64,000 bases of DNA from Xanthomonas melonis (GTDB lineage Bacteria > Pseudomonadota > Gammaproteobacteria > Xanthomonadales > Xanthomonadaceae): contig NZ_JAJGQH010000014.1 of assembly GCF_020783655.1 (NCBI RefSeq), forward strand, positions 62,001 through 126,000, in the 5' to 3' direction. Of the stretch, positions 56,454 through 64,000 are shown piece after piece. The translations under genes were made by a program, and so were the position numbers. The notes beneath the pieces are model-generated. The model saw only the letters and a list, made by a program, of their open reading frames with translations, was not told the DNA's origin and made no database searches. Every line of letters begins with the position of its first letter. The stretch's first letter is position 1.

Positions 56454-56491
56454 CGCACGCGCGAATCCCCAATCCCGAATCCCCGATCCCG
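56387..56491. repeat. Inverted pair of GGGATTC-type repeats across the sahR/metH junction
   Basis: Left arm 56387-56412 (GGGGAATCGGGATTCGGGATTGG region) and right arm 56462-56491 (GAATCCCCAATCCCGAATCC region) are opposite copies of the dispersed repeat, about 50 bases apart. The left arm encodes the end of the SahR-like protein, and the right arm encodes residues 5-14 of the MetH homocysteine module. The arms can pair in the transcript around the metH start. Confidence 0.85.
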
Positions 56492-57589
56492 TTCTCGCTG
56501 CCGTGGCTGCATCCGGAGCGTGCAGCCAAGCTCACTGCCGCGCTTGCCGAACGCATCCTCATCATCGATGGCGCGATGGGCACCATGATCCAGCGCCACA
56601 ACCTGCAGGAACCGGATTACCGCGGCACCCGTTTCGCCGACGGCTACGACAGCGCGCACGTGCATGGGCCTGGATGCGATCACGCGCATGCGCCGGAAGG
56701 CCACGACCTCAAGGGCAACAACGACCTGCTGCTGCTGACCCGCCCGGAGATCATCGCTGGCATCCACCGCGCCTACCTGGACGCCGGTGCCGACCTGCTG
56801 GAAACCAATACCTTCAACGCCACCTCGGTCAGCCAGGCCGACTATCACCTGGAACACCTGGTGTACGAGCTGAACAAGGCAGGTGCCCAGGTCGCGCGTA
56901 CCTGTTGCGATGCGGTTCAAGCGCTGACCCCGCACAAACCGCGCTTCGTGATCGGGGTGCTGGGCCCCACCAGCCGTACGGCCTCGATCAGCCCGGACGT
57001 CAACGATCCCGGCTACCGCAACACCAGTTTCGACGCGTTGCGGGAAACCTACCGCGAGGCGATCGAAGGGCTGATCGACGGCGGTGCCGACACGCTGATG
57101 GTGGAAACCATCTTCGACACCCTCAATGCCAAGGCAGCGCTGTACGCCATCGAAGAAGTCTTCGAAGCGCGCGGCGGGCGCCTGCCGGTGATGATTTCCG
57201 GCACCATCACCGACGCCTCCGGACGCACGCTGTCCGGGCAGACCGCCGAAGCGTTCTATGCTTCGGTGGCGCATGGACGGCCCTTGTCGGTCGGCCTGAA
57301 CTGCGCGCTCGGCGCCAAGGATCTGCGCCCGCACGTGGAGACGCTGGCGCAGATTGCCGACGCCTATGTCAGCGCGCATCCGAATGCAGGCCTGCCGAAT
57401 GCATTCGGCGACTACGACGAAACGCCGGAAGAGATGGCGCACACGCTGCGCGAGTTCGCACAGGCCGGCCTGCTCAATCTGGTCGGCGGTTGCTGCGGCA
57501 CCTCGCCCGACCACATCCGCGCCATCGCCGAGGCGGTGGCAGATCTACCGCCGCGGCAGTTGCCTGGCTCGCGGGAGCTGGCCGCGTGA
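56450..57589 (+). CDS. metH: Methionine synthase, homocysteine-binding module (split MetH part 1)
   Basis: 379 residues covering only the first module of cobalamin-dependent methionine synthase, which activates homocysteine on zinc. [16 protein letters not shown] begins the barrel near residue 38. Zinc ligands are C285 in [11 protein letters not shown] and C348/C349 in [11 protein letters not shown]. coli MetH is one 1227-residue chain; here the later modules are in a separate gene 241 bases downstream. The N-terminus ([12 protein letters not shown]) derives from a dispersed repeat. The ATG at 56450 overlaps the sahR-like stop. A His/Gly insert follows GYDSAHVHG. Confidence 0.93.
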   Translation: MTHARIPNPESPIPFSLPWLHPERAAKLTAALAERILIIDGAMGTMIQRHNLQEPDYRGTRFADGYDSAHVHGPGCDHAHAPEGHDLKGNNDLLLLTRPEIIAGIHRAYLDAGADLLETNTFNATSVSQADYHLEHLVYELNKAGAQVARTCCDAVQALTPHKPRFVIGVLGPTSRTASISPDVNDPGYRNTSFDALRETYREAIEGLIDGGADTLMVETIFDTLNAKAALYAIEEVFEARGGRLPVMISGTITDASGRTLSGQTAEAFYASVAHGRPLSVGLNCALGAKDLRPHVETLAQIADAYVSAHPNAGLPNAFGDYDETPEEMAHTLREFAQAGLLNLVGGCCGTSPDHIRAIAEAVADLPPRQLPGSRELAA

Positions 57590-57600
57590 GGCGCCAACCG

Positions 57601-57747
57601 CCCCCTCATCCGCCCTTCGGGCACCTTCTCCCGCAAGCGGGAGAAGGAAAGGGCGTCGCGTCGCCTGCCACGATGGCGCTCCGAGGACAGCGCACTTCCC
57701 TTCTCCCGCTAGCGGGAGAACGTGGCGCGAAGCGCCGGATGAGGGCT
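57601..57747. repeat. Inverted-repeat element CCCTCATCCG...CGGATGAGGG between the two metH genes
   Basis: Left arm 57601-57649 begins CCCCTCATCCGCCCTTCGGG and contains the palindrome CCTTCTCCCGC-AA-GCGGGAGAAGG. Right arm 57696-57747 contains the perfect 20-bp palindrome TTCTCCCGCTAGCGGGAGAA and ends CGCCGGATGAGGG. The two arms are inverted copies, about 147 bp in all, so the element can form several stable hairpins in the operon mRNA. A decayed left-arm copy is at 3300-3347. Confidence 0.88.
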
Positions 57748-57830
57748 GCTTCGCGTCACCTTCCGTGGCACAGCCGTGAACACCGGTTCACCACCACCGA
57801 TCGCGCCCTCAACGTCCGGCAGAGCCTTGC

Positions 57831-60584
57831 ATGAGCACTCCCCGCTACACCCGCCTGTCCGGCCTGGAGCCTCTGGTCATCACCCAAGACCTGTTGTTCG
57901 TCAATGTGGGCGAGCGCACCAACGTCACCGGCAGCGCGCAGTTCCGCAAGCTGATCAAGGAAGAGCGTTACGAAGAGGCGGTGGAGGTGGCGCGCCAGCA
58001 GGTCGCCAACGGCGCGCAGATCCTCGACGTCAACATGGACGAGGGCCTGATCGACTCCGAAAAGGCGATGACCCGCTTCCTCAACCTGATCATGTCCGAG
58101 CCGGATATCGCGCGCATCCCGGTGATGGTCGATTCGTCCAAGTGGACGGTGATCGAAGCCGGTCTGAAATGCCTGCAGGGCAAGAGCGTGGTCAATTCGA
58201 TCTCGCTCAAGGAAGGCGAAGCGGTGTTCATCGAGCAGGCCCGCAAGGTGCTGCGCTACGGTGCCGCCGCGGTGGTGATGGCCTTCGATGAGGCTGGCCA
58301 GGCCGACACCTGTGCGCGCAAGGTGGAGATCTGCACGCGCGCCTACAAGGTACTGACCGAGCAGGTCGGCTTCCCCCCGCAAGACATCATCTTCGACCCG
58401 AACATCTTTGCCGTGGCCACCGGTATCGAAGAACACGACAACTATGCGGTGGATTTCATCGAAGCCACCCGCATCATCAAGGACACCTTGCCGCATTGCC
58501 ACGTATCCGGCGGCGTCTCCAATGTCTCGTTCTCGTTCCGCGGCAACGAGACCGTGCGCCAGGCGATCCATTCGGTGTTCCTGTTCCACGCGATCAAGGC
58601 CGGCATGGACATGGGCATCGTCAATGCCGGCGGCATGCCGATCTACGACGACCTGGACCCGGAGCTGCGCGAGCGCGTGGAAGACGTGATCCTCAATCGC
58701 CGCCGCGATGGCACCGAACGTCTGCTGGAGATCGCCGAGCGCTACAAGGGCAGCAAGGGCGCCGCGAAGACCGAAGACCTGGCCTGGCGCGACAAGCCGG
58801 TGCGCGCACGCCTGGCGCACGCGCTGGTGCACGGCATCGATGCCTATGTGGACATCGACACCGAGGAAGCGCGCCAGCAGTCGACGCGCCCGCTGGACGT
58901 GATCGAAGGCCCGTTGATGGACGGCATGAACGTAGTCGGCGACCTGTTCGGCGCCGGCAAGATGTTCCTGCCGCAGGTGGTCAAATCCGCACGCGTGATG
59001 AAGAAAGCCGTCGCCTACCTGCTGCCCTTCATCGAGGCGGAGAAGTTGCGCACCGGCGATGTCGGCAAGTCCAACGGCAAGATCATCATGGCCACGGTCA
59101 AGGGCGATGTGCACGACATCGGCAAGAACATCGTTGGCGTGGTATTGGCCTGCAACAACTTCGATGTGGTCGACCTGGGCGTCATGGTCAGCGCGCAGGT
59201 GATCCTGGACCGCGCCCGCGAAGAGAATGCGGACTTGATCGGCCTGTCCGGATTGATCACCCCGTCACTGGAAGAGATGTCGCATGTGGCGCGCGAGATG
59301 CAGCGCCAGGGCTTCGAGATTCCACTGCTGATCGGCGGTGCCACCACCTCGCGCGCGCATACCGCGCTGAAGATCGACCCGCATTACACCGCGCCCACCG
59401 TCTGGGTGAAGGATGCCTCGCGCGCGGTAGGCGTGGCGCAATCGCTGATCTCGCGCGACCTGCGCGAGGCCTTCGTGGCCGCCAACGACGCCGACTACGC
59501 CGAAATCCGCGCCCGCCACCGCAACCGTGGCGACGCCAAGCGGTTGGTGTCGCTGGAGAAGGCGCGTGCGCAGCGGTTCGATGGCGACTGGAGCAACTAC
59601 ACGCCACCGACGCCGCGTCAGCCGGGCCTGCACGTGTTCGACGACTACCCGCTGGCCGAGCTGGTCGAGCTGATCGACTGGACCCCGTTCTTCCAGGCCT
59701 GGGAACTGGCCGGCAAGTTCCCGGCGATCCTCAGCGACGAGATCGTCGGCACCCAGGCCAGCGAGCTGTACCGCGACGCGCGGCGCATGCTCACGCAACT
59801 CGTCGACGAACAATGGCTGAGGGCCAAGGCCGTGTTCGGCCTGTGGCCGGCTAATGCGGCTGGCGATGATGTTGAAGTGGTCCTGACCGACCACCGGGTT
59901 TCGGCAACCGAGATTGGGGATTCGCAGCAGCCTGGCCAATCTCCAATTCCCAATCCCGAATCCCGGCGTTTACTGCATTTCCTGCGCCAGCAAGTCGACA
60001 AGCCCATCGATCGTCCGGACTTCTGCCTGGCCGATTTCATCGCCCCCAGGGACAGCGGAAAACAGGACTGGATCGGTGCGTTTGCCGTCACTGCCGGCAT
60101 CGGCATCGACCCGCATGTCGCCCGCTTCGAGGCTGCGCACGACGACTACAACGCCATCCTGCTCAAGGCACTGGCCGACCGTCTGGCCGAGGCGCTGGCC
60201 GAGCGCCTGCACCAGCGTGTGCGCACCGAATTCTGGGGCTATGTCGACGATGAGAACCTGGACAATGAGGCGTTGATCGCCGAACGCTATCGCGGCATCC
60301 GCCCGGCCCCCGGTTACCCGGCCTGCCCCGAGCACAGCGAGAAACGCACGCTGTTCGACATGCTCGACGCCGAGCGCAATGCCGAAATGTCGCTGACCGA
60401 GAGCTTTGCGATGCTGCCCACGGCGGCGGTGTCCGGCTATTACTTCAGCCATCCCAAGAGCCAGTATTTCGTGGTCGGGCGGCTGGGCAAGGAACAGGTG
60501 GCCGACTACGCAAGGCGCAAGGGCATTACCGTGGCACTGGCCGAGCGCTGGCTGGCCTCCAACCTGGATTACGACCCGGAATAA
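57831..60584 (+). CDS. metH: Methionine synthase, folate, cobalamin and activation modules (split MetH part 2)
   Basis: 917 residues. Folate (pterin-binding) domain at about 10-300 ([31 protein letters not shown]), cap helices, then the cobalamin domain with D426-V-H428-D-I-G431 in [16 protein letters not shown]; His428 is the expected cobalt ligand. The SAM-dependent reactivation domain is at about 580-917, with [17 protein letters not shown]-like CLADFIAPR and [15 protein letters not shown]. Acts with part 1 to methylate homocysteine. Residues 694-712 ([18 protein letters not shown]) are an extra loop created by an in-frame dispersed repeat. Confidence 0.95.
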   Translation: MSTPRYTRLSGLEPLVITQDLLFVNVGERTNVTGSAQFRKLIKEERYEEAVEVARQQVANGAQILDVNMDEGLIDSEKAMTRFLNLIMSEPDIARIPVMVDSSKWTVIEAGLKCLQGKSVVNSISLKEGEAVFIEQARKVLRYGAAAVVMAFDEAGQADTCARKVEICTRAYKVLTEQVGFPPQDIIFDPNIFAVATGIEEHDNYAVDFIEATRIIKDTLPHCHVSGGVSNVSFSFRGNETVRQAIHSVFLFHAIKAGMDMGIVNAGGMPIYDDLDPELRERVEDVILNRRRDGTERLLEIAERYKGSKGAAKTEDLAWRDKPVRARLAHALVHGIDAYVDIDTEEARQQSTRPLDVIEGPLMDGMNVVGDLFGAGKMFLPQVVKSARVMKKAVAYLLPFIEAEKLRTGDVGKSNGKIIMATVKGDVHDIGKNIVGVVLACNNFDVVDLGVMVSAQVILDRAREENADLIGLSGLITPSLEEMSHVAREMQRQGFEIPLLIGGATTSRAHTALKIDPHYTAPTVWVKDASRAVGVAQSLISRDLREAFVAANDADYAEIRARHRNRGDAKRLVSLEKARAQRFDGDWSNYTPPTPRQPGLHVFDDYPLAELVELIDWTPFFQAWELAGKFPAILSDEIVGTQASELYRDARRMLTQLVDEQWLRAKAVFGLWPANAAGDDVEVVLTDHRVSATEIGDSQQPGQSPIPNPESRRLLHFLRQQVDKPIDRPDFCLADFIAPRDSGKQDWIGAFAVTAGIGIDPHVARFEAAHDDYNAILLKALADRLAEALAERLHQRVRTEFWGYVDDENLDNEALIAERYRGIRPAPGYPACPEHSEKRTLFDMLDAERNAEMSLTESFAMLPTAAVSGYYFSHPKSQYFVVGRLGKEQVADYARRKGITVALAERWLASNLDYDPE
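59912..59966 (+). repeat. Inverted GGGATTC-type repeat pair inside metH part 2
   Basis: GATTGGGGATTCG (59912-59924) and CCAATCTCCAATTCCCAATC followed by CCGAATCCCGG (59936-59966) are opposite arms of the dispersed repeat separated by 11 bases. The frame stays open, adding about 19 residues to the activation domain between the VVLTDHR strand and the LLHFLRQQ helix. Confidence 0.88.
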
Positions 60585-60719
60585 GAGCATCTGCAGACTG
60601 CAGACATCGCAGGAGCGCACCCGGCGCGACGGGCGTTATCGGAAAAGCTTCATCGCACCCGCGTGCGCCCCTAGGCGCCACCGACGCATCGCGCGGCGGC
60701 GCCCTTGATCACGCCAGCA

Positions 60720-61925
60720 TCAAGCAACCGGCCGCAACACGTTCAAGACTTCGTAGCACGCGCCCATGGTGTGGTAATCGGTCTTGCCGGCGGGGCTCTT
60801 TTCGTCGCTGTACTTGCGGTTGTCCGCATCCAGAATGCGGTACCACGCGCCATGACGGTGGTCGATCATGTGTGTCCAGGAGTAGTCCCACAGCTTGTCG
60901 TACCACTGCCAATAGCGCGCATCGCCGCTGCGTTGAGCGAGCAAGGCAGCGGCGGCCAGCGATTCGGCCTGCACCCAGAAATACTTGTCGTCGTCGCAGA
61001 CCTGGCCATCCGGCGCGAAGCCGTAGTACAGACCGCCGCGCTGTGCATCCCACGAGCGCTCCACCGCCACATCGAACAGGTGTCGGGCGGTGGGCAACAA
61101 CCAGTCGGCCGGCGCATAGCGATCCAGCAGCATCAGCAGCTTGGCCCATTCGGTCTGATGGCCTGGCTGGAAGCCCCAGGGCCGGAACAGATGCTTGGGA
61201 TTGTCGCGGTTGTAGTCCCAGTCGATGTTCCACTGCGGGTCGTAATGCTCCCACACCAGTCCATCGGCCTTGGCCGCCTGGCGCCGGGTCATGTGATCGG
61301 CCAGCTGCAGCGCGCGGTCGAGATAGCGCTGCTCGCCACTGGCCTCGTACGCGGCGATCATCGCCTCGCACATGTGCATGTTGGCGTTCTGGCCGCGATA
61401 CGTGGTGAAGTTGAACCGCGCGTCGGCCTCGTCGCGATACAGGCCGAATTCCGGCTCCCAGAAGTATCGCTCCAGCAGCTGCCAGGTTTCGTCCATCCAT
61501 GCGCGCGCCTCGGCGATGCCGGCCTTCAGTCCGCACGAATAAGCGAGCAGCACGAACGCAACGCCGTAGCAGTGGTTCATGTCGTCTTCGACCACGCCAT
61601 CGCGCAAGGTCCAGGCATAGCCACCGGTGGCGGCGTTACGATGCACGTTGCGCAGGTAATCCAGGCCGTGGCGCACCGCATCCAGGTACTCGGCATTGCC
61701 GAATTCGCGGTAGGCCATCGCGTAGTTGAAGACGAAGCGCGTGCTGCTCACCAGATGCCGGTGGCCGGCGTCGTACACGGAGCCGTCGTCGCGGAAGTAG
61801 TGGAAGAAGCCGCCGGCAGGGTCGATCGCGCGCGGGTGGTAGAACGCCATGGTGTCTGCGATGTGCTGACGCAGGACATCGGCCGAACGGAAATCGGGTG
61901 TGGGGGATGCGGGCAACGGGCTCAT
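60720..61925 (-). CDS. AGE-family sugar epimerase/isomerase (mannose isomerase-like)
   Basis: 401 residues forming an (alpha/alpha)6 barrel of the N-acylglucosamine 2-epimerase / YihS family. Family marks are GGFFHYFRDDGSVYDAGHRHLVSSTRFVFNYA (in parts, residues 38-68), HCYGVAFVLLAY near 118, QNANMHMCEAMIAAYEA near 179, FQPGHQTEWAKLLM near 252 and YKYFWVQAESLAAA-like KYFWVQAESLAAAALL near 320. Catalytic histidines in the GHQTEW and TDYHTMGACYEVL segments are present. The next genes encode a fructokinase and an MFS sugar transporter, so conversion of mannose to fructose is a reasonable guess. Confidence 0.9.
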   Translation of the reverse strand: MSPLPASPTPDFRSADVLRQHIADTMAFYHPRAIDPAGGFFHYFRDDGSVYDAGHRHLVSSTRFVFNYAMAYREFGNAEYLDAVRHGLDYLRNVHRNAATGGYAWTLRDGVVEDDMNHCYGVAFVLLAYSCGLKAGIAEARAWMDETWQLLERYFWEPEFGLYRDEADARFNFTTYRGQNANMHMCEAMIAAYEASGEQRYLDRALQLADHMTRRQAAKADGLVWEHYDPQWNIDWDYNRDNPKHLFRPWGFQPGHQTEWAKLLMLLDRYAPADWLLPTARHLFDVAVERSWDAQRGGLYYGFAPDGQVCDDDKYFWVQAESLAAAALLAQRSGDARYWQWYDKLWDYSWTHMIDHRHGAWYRILDADNRKYSDEKSPAGKTDYHTMGACYEVLNVLRPVA

Positions 61926-62908
61926 GCTTGTTCCTGGATCAGGGTATGGACGTCATCGATACCGGGCATGGCGGCGAACGCGCCCTTGCGCGTGACCGCC
62001 AATGCGCCAACGGCAGCAGCGAAACGAATCACCTCGGCCATCGCCGCAGGATCGACGCACAGCCGCTCGAGCGGGAGCGCGCGCGCAGCCAGTTGGTACA
62101 GCAGGCCGCCCACGAAGGCGTCGCCTGCCGCAGTGCTGTCGCGCACCTGCACGTCGAAGGTCGGCACCTGGCCCGCGTCGGTACGCGTCTGCCAGTGCAC
62201 CGGGCCACCGCCATCGGTGACCAGCAGCCAGCTCGCCCTTCCCTGCCAAAGCTTCTGCGTCACCGCGGATGCATCGGCGTTCAAGCTGCCGGCCAGGTAG
62301 TCGAGTTCTTCGCGCGAAAGCTTGACCACATCGGCCAGGGCCAGCGCCTCCCATAGCACCGGCGCCGGGTCCACCTGCTGCGGCCACAGCATCGGACGCA
62401 GGTTGAGGTCCAGGCTGACCATGGCGCCGGCATCGCGTGCGCGGCGCATGCCATCGAGCGTGCATTGCGCGATCTCCGGCTCGGTCATGCTGTTGGAGCA
62501 CACATGCAGCACCGCTGCCTGCGCGAAGCCGCCGGCCGCGAAGTGTTCGGCGCGGAACAGCAGGTCGGCTGCCGGTGGCCGGTAGAAACTGAAGCTGCGC
62601 TCGCCCGCGGCGTCGAGCGCCACGAAGGCCAGCGCGGTCTTGGCCTGGTCGGTACGCACGATGCCATCGGTGGCCACGCCGGCCTGCTGCAGGCTCTGCA
62701 ACAGGAAATCGCCGAACATGTCGCGCCCGAGCATGCCGACGAAATGCGCTGCGCCACCGAGTCTGGCCACTGCCACCGCCACGTTGGCCGGCGCGCCGCC
62801 GGCATACTGCGCGAAGGTGCGCGCATCGTCGCCGGCGGCCTGCGGCAAGGCCAGCATGTCGATCAGGGCTTCGCCGAAGCAGATCACCTGGTTCCTGACG
62901 GCACTCAT
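61922..62908 (-). CDS. PfkB-family fructokinase
   Basis: 328-residue ribokinase-fold sugar kinase. It starts with VICFGEALIDMLALP, the N-terminal PfkB signature YAGGAPANVAVAVARLGG lies near residues 35-52, and the ATP/anion-hole motif is DSTAAGDAFVGGLLYQL near 255, with the catalytic aspartate in AGDAF. The motif has DSTAAGD where DTTGAGD is usual. Probably phosphorylates fructose to fructose 6-phosphate. ATGA overlaps with both neighbours show a tight three-gene operon. Confidence 0.92.
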   Translation of the reverse strand: MSAVRNQVICFGEALIDMLALPQAAGDDARTFAQYAGGAPANVAVAVARLGGAAHFVGMLGRDMFGDFLLQSLQQAGVATDGIVRTDQAKTALAFVALDAAGERSFSFYRPPAADLLFRAEHFAAGGFAQAAVLHVCSNSMTEPEIAQCTLDGMRRARDAGAMVSLDLNLRPMLWPQQVDPAPVLWEALALADVVKLSREELDYLAGSLNADASAVTQKLWQGRASWLLVTDGGGPVHWQTRTDAGQVPTFDVQVRDSTAAGDAFVGGLLYQLAARALPLERLCVDPAAMAEVIRFAAAVGALAVTRKGAFAAMPGIDDVHTLIQEQA

Positions 62909-64000
62909 GCGCGCGCCTCCGCCAGGTCACCACGCAGGCGCGAACCCCAGATGCCGTAGAACACGATGTACAGATAGCAGAGCAGTGGCAGCACGAACGA
63001 CTCGTGCAGGCCAATGCTGTCGGCCAGCAGGCCCTGCAGGTAGGGCACGATGGCGCCGCCGACGATCGCCATGATCAGCAGACTGGAGCCGCGGCCGGTC
63101 AACGGACCCAGGCGCTCGATACCCAGCGTGAAAATGGTCGGAAACATGATGGAGTTGAACAGGCCGATCGCCACCAGCGCGTACACCGCCAGCATGCCGC
63201 CGCTGGCCATGGTCGCGCCCAGCAACAGCGCATTGATCGCGGCAAACACCGATAGCAGGATGCGCGGCGACAGCTTGGCCAGCAGCGCCGAGCCGATGAA
63301 GCGGCCGATCATCGCCAGCGTCCAGTACGCCGATACGTACTTGGTCGCCTCGCGCTCGGTGAAACCGCCGATCTGCGGCAACGAGAAGTAATTGACCATC
63401 AGGCTGCCGATCGCCACTTCCGCGCCGACATAGAAGAAGATCGCCAGCACACCGAAGCGCACATGCGGATGGCGCAGTGCATCGCGCAGCGTATGCGCGC
63501 TTTCGTCCTTGAGCGCACTGGCATCGGTCAGCGCCGGAAGGCGGAACAGGAATACGAAGATCGCCAGCAGGAACAGCACGACGCCCAGCCCGATGTACGG
63601 GCCCTGCACCGCCTGCGCTTCCTGCACGCGATAGGCAAGCTGCTCGGGTTCCGGCAGCGCCTTGAGCGCGTCGCTGCTCATCACCGTGTTGGACAGGATC
63701 AACCAGCCACCCAGCAGCGGCGCGATCGCCGTGCCCAGCGAGTTGAGCGCCTGCGCCAGGGTCAGTCGGCTCGATGCACTGCGCTCGGGGCCGAGCAAGG
63801 CGACATAGGGGTTGGCCGCCACCTGCAGGATGGTGATGCCGGTCGCCAGGACGAACAACGCACCGAGAAACGCGCCGTAGACGCGCAATTCCGCTGCCGG
63901 CCAGAAACCCAGCGCACCGACCGCCGCTACCGCCAGCCCGGCCACGATGCCCTGCTTGTAACCCAGCCGGTTCACCAGCCAACCGGCCGGCAGCGACATC
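62905..64000 (-). CDS. FucP-like MFS sugar transporter (partial, N-terminus beyond window)
   Basis: At least 364 residues of a major-facilitator sugar:proton symporter of the FHS family (fucose, glucose/galactose or mannose). The segment begins in the LPAGWLVNRLGYKQGI loop between helices 2 and 3. Further marks are ILQVAANPYVALLGPERSASSRLTLAQALNSLGTAIAPLLG (in parts), FFYVGAEVAIGSLMVNYF near the seventh helix, and FNSIMFPTIFTLGIERLG. The upstream end is cut by the window at 64000. First gene of the transporter, fructokinase and isomerase operon. Confidence 0.92.
   Translation of the reverse strand, partial: MSLPAGWLVNRLGYKQGIVAGLAVAAVGALGFWPAAELRVYGAFLGALFVLATGITILQVAANPYVALLGPERSASSRLTLAQALNSLGTAIAPLLGGWLILSNTVMSSDALKALPEPEQLAYRVQEAQAVQGPYIGLGVVLFLLAIFVFLFRLPALTDASALKDESAHTLRDALRHPHVRFGVLAIFFYVGAEVAIGSLMVNYFSLPQIGGFTEREATKYVSAYWTLAMIGRFIGSALLAKLSPRILLSVFAAINALLLGATMASGGMLAVYALVAIGLFNSIMFPTIFTLGIERLGPLTGRGSSLLIMAIVGGAIVPYLQGLLADSIGLHESFVLPLLCYLYIVFYGIWGSRLRGDLAEARA

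Overview
The window is a GC-rich chromosomal segment from a gammaproteobacterium of the Xanthomonas group (Xanthomonadaceae). This is inferred from the combination of genes: a complete kynurenine branch (haaO, kynU, kmo), a methionine synthase split into two genes, an OprP/PstS/Pst/PhoU phosphate locus, a sugar transporter, fructokinase and epimerase operon, and many short GGGATTCGGGATT-type and CCCTCATCCGCCCTTCGGG-type dispersed repeats. The species cannot be fixed from sequence alone. Almost everything is core chromosome. I see no prophage, integrase, intact insertion sequence, CRISPR array or recognisable defence island.

Layout. Positions 1-3700 (minus strand) hold smc (cut by the window edge), the ribosomal operon rpsF-rpsR-rplI and an A-type Fe-S carrier. 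3904-6819 (plus) hold asnS, three tiny overlapping genes and a PaiB-like gene. 7217-7954 is a secreted protein with two internal repeats. 8518-18017 (plus) hold carbonic anhydrase, the kynurenine genes interleaved with an FUSC membrane protein, sbcB, and DUF2461 and DUF2939 proteins. 18067-26019 (minus) hold a spermidine-synthase-like enzyme, a 5'-nucleotidase, nadK, rlmL, a methyltransferase, and a GNAT, hydrolase and MOSC group. 26043-32349 hold an AmpD-like amidase, a DUF1684 lipoprotein, a sulfurtransferase, a DUF1289-Nudix fusion, a divergent FKBP, a crotonase and nth. 32551-35260 (minus) is a SulP and carbonic anhydrase bicarbonate-type operon.

35577-43087 (plus) is the phosphate locus: OprP-type porin, two PstS paralogues (one soluble, one lipoprotein), PstC, PstA, PstB and PhoU, with candidate Pho boxes before both pstS genes. 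43392-51790 hold RNase T, a 1010-residue periplasmic-sensor diguanylate cyclase, and rlmB and rnr flanking a GFA-type gene. tRNA-Leu(CAG) follows at 51912. 52374-55334 (minus) hold a double-domain SGNH esterase and an acyl-CoA dehydrogenase, with a broken copy of the dehydrogenase 3' end beside it. 55427-60584 (plus) is a methionine-cycle operon: a 30-bp near-perfect palindrome, an ArsR-methyltransferase fusion regulator (SahR-like), the homocysteine module of MetH, and the remaining MetH modules. 60720-64000 (minus) is a tightly overlapping sugar operon: AGE-family isomerase, PfkB kinase and FucP-like transporter.

Functional threads: de novo NAD supply from tryptophan (haaO, kynU, kmo) together with NAD kinase; phosphate scavenging; bicarbonate and CO2 handling (two beta carbonic anhydrases and SulP); methionine-cycle control; and mannose/fructose-type sugar use. 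The most interesting non-gene structures are the palindrome abutting the sahR start codon, the dispersed repeat that has become coding sequence in three consecutive methionine genes, and the dehydrogenase 3'-end duplication. I found no convincing wholly new multi-gene system.
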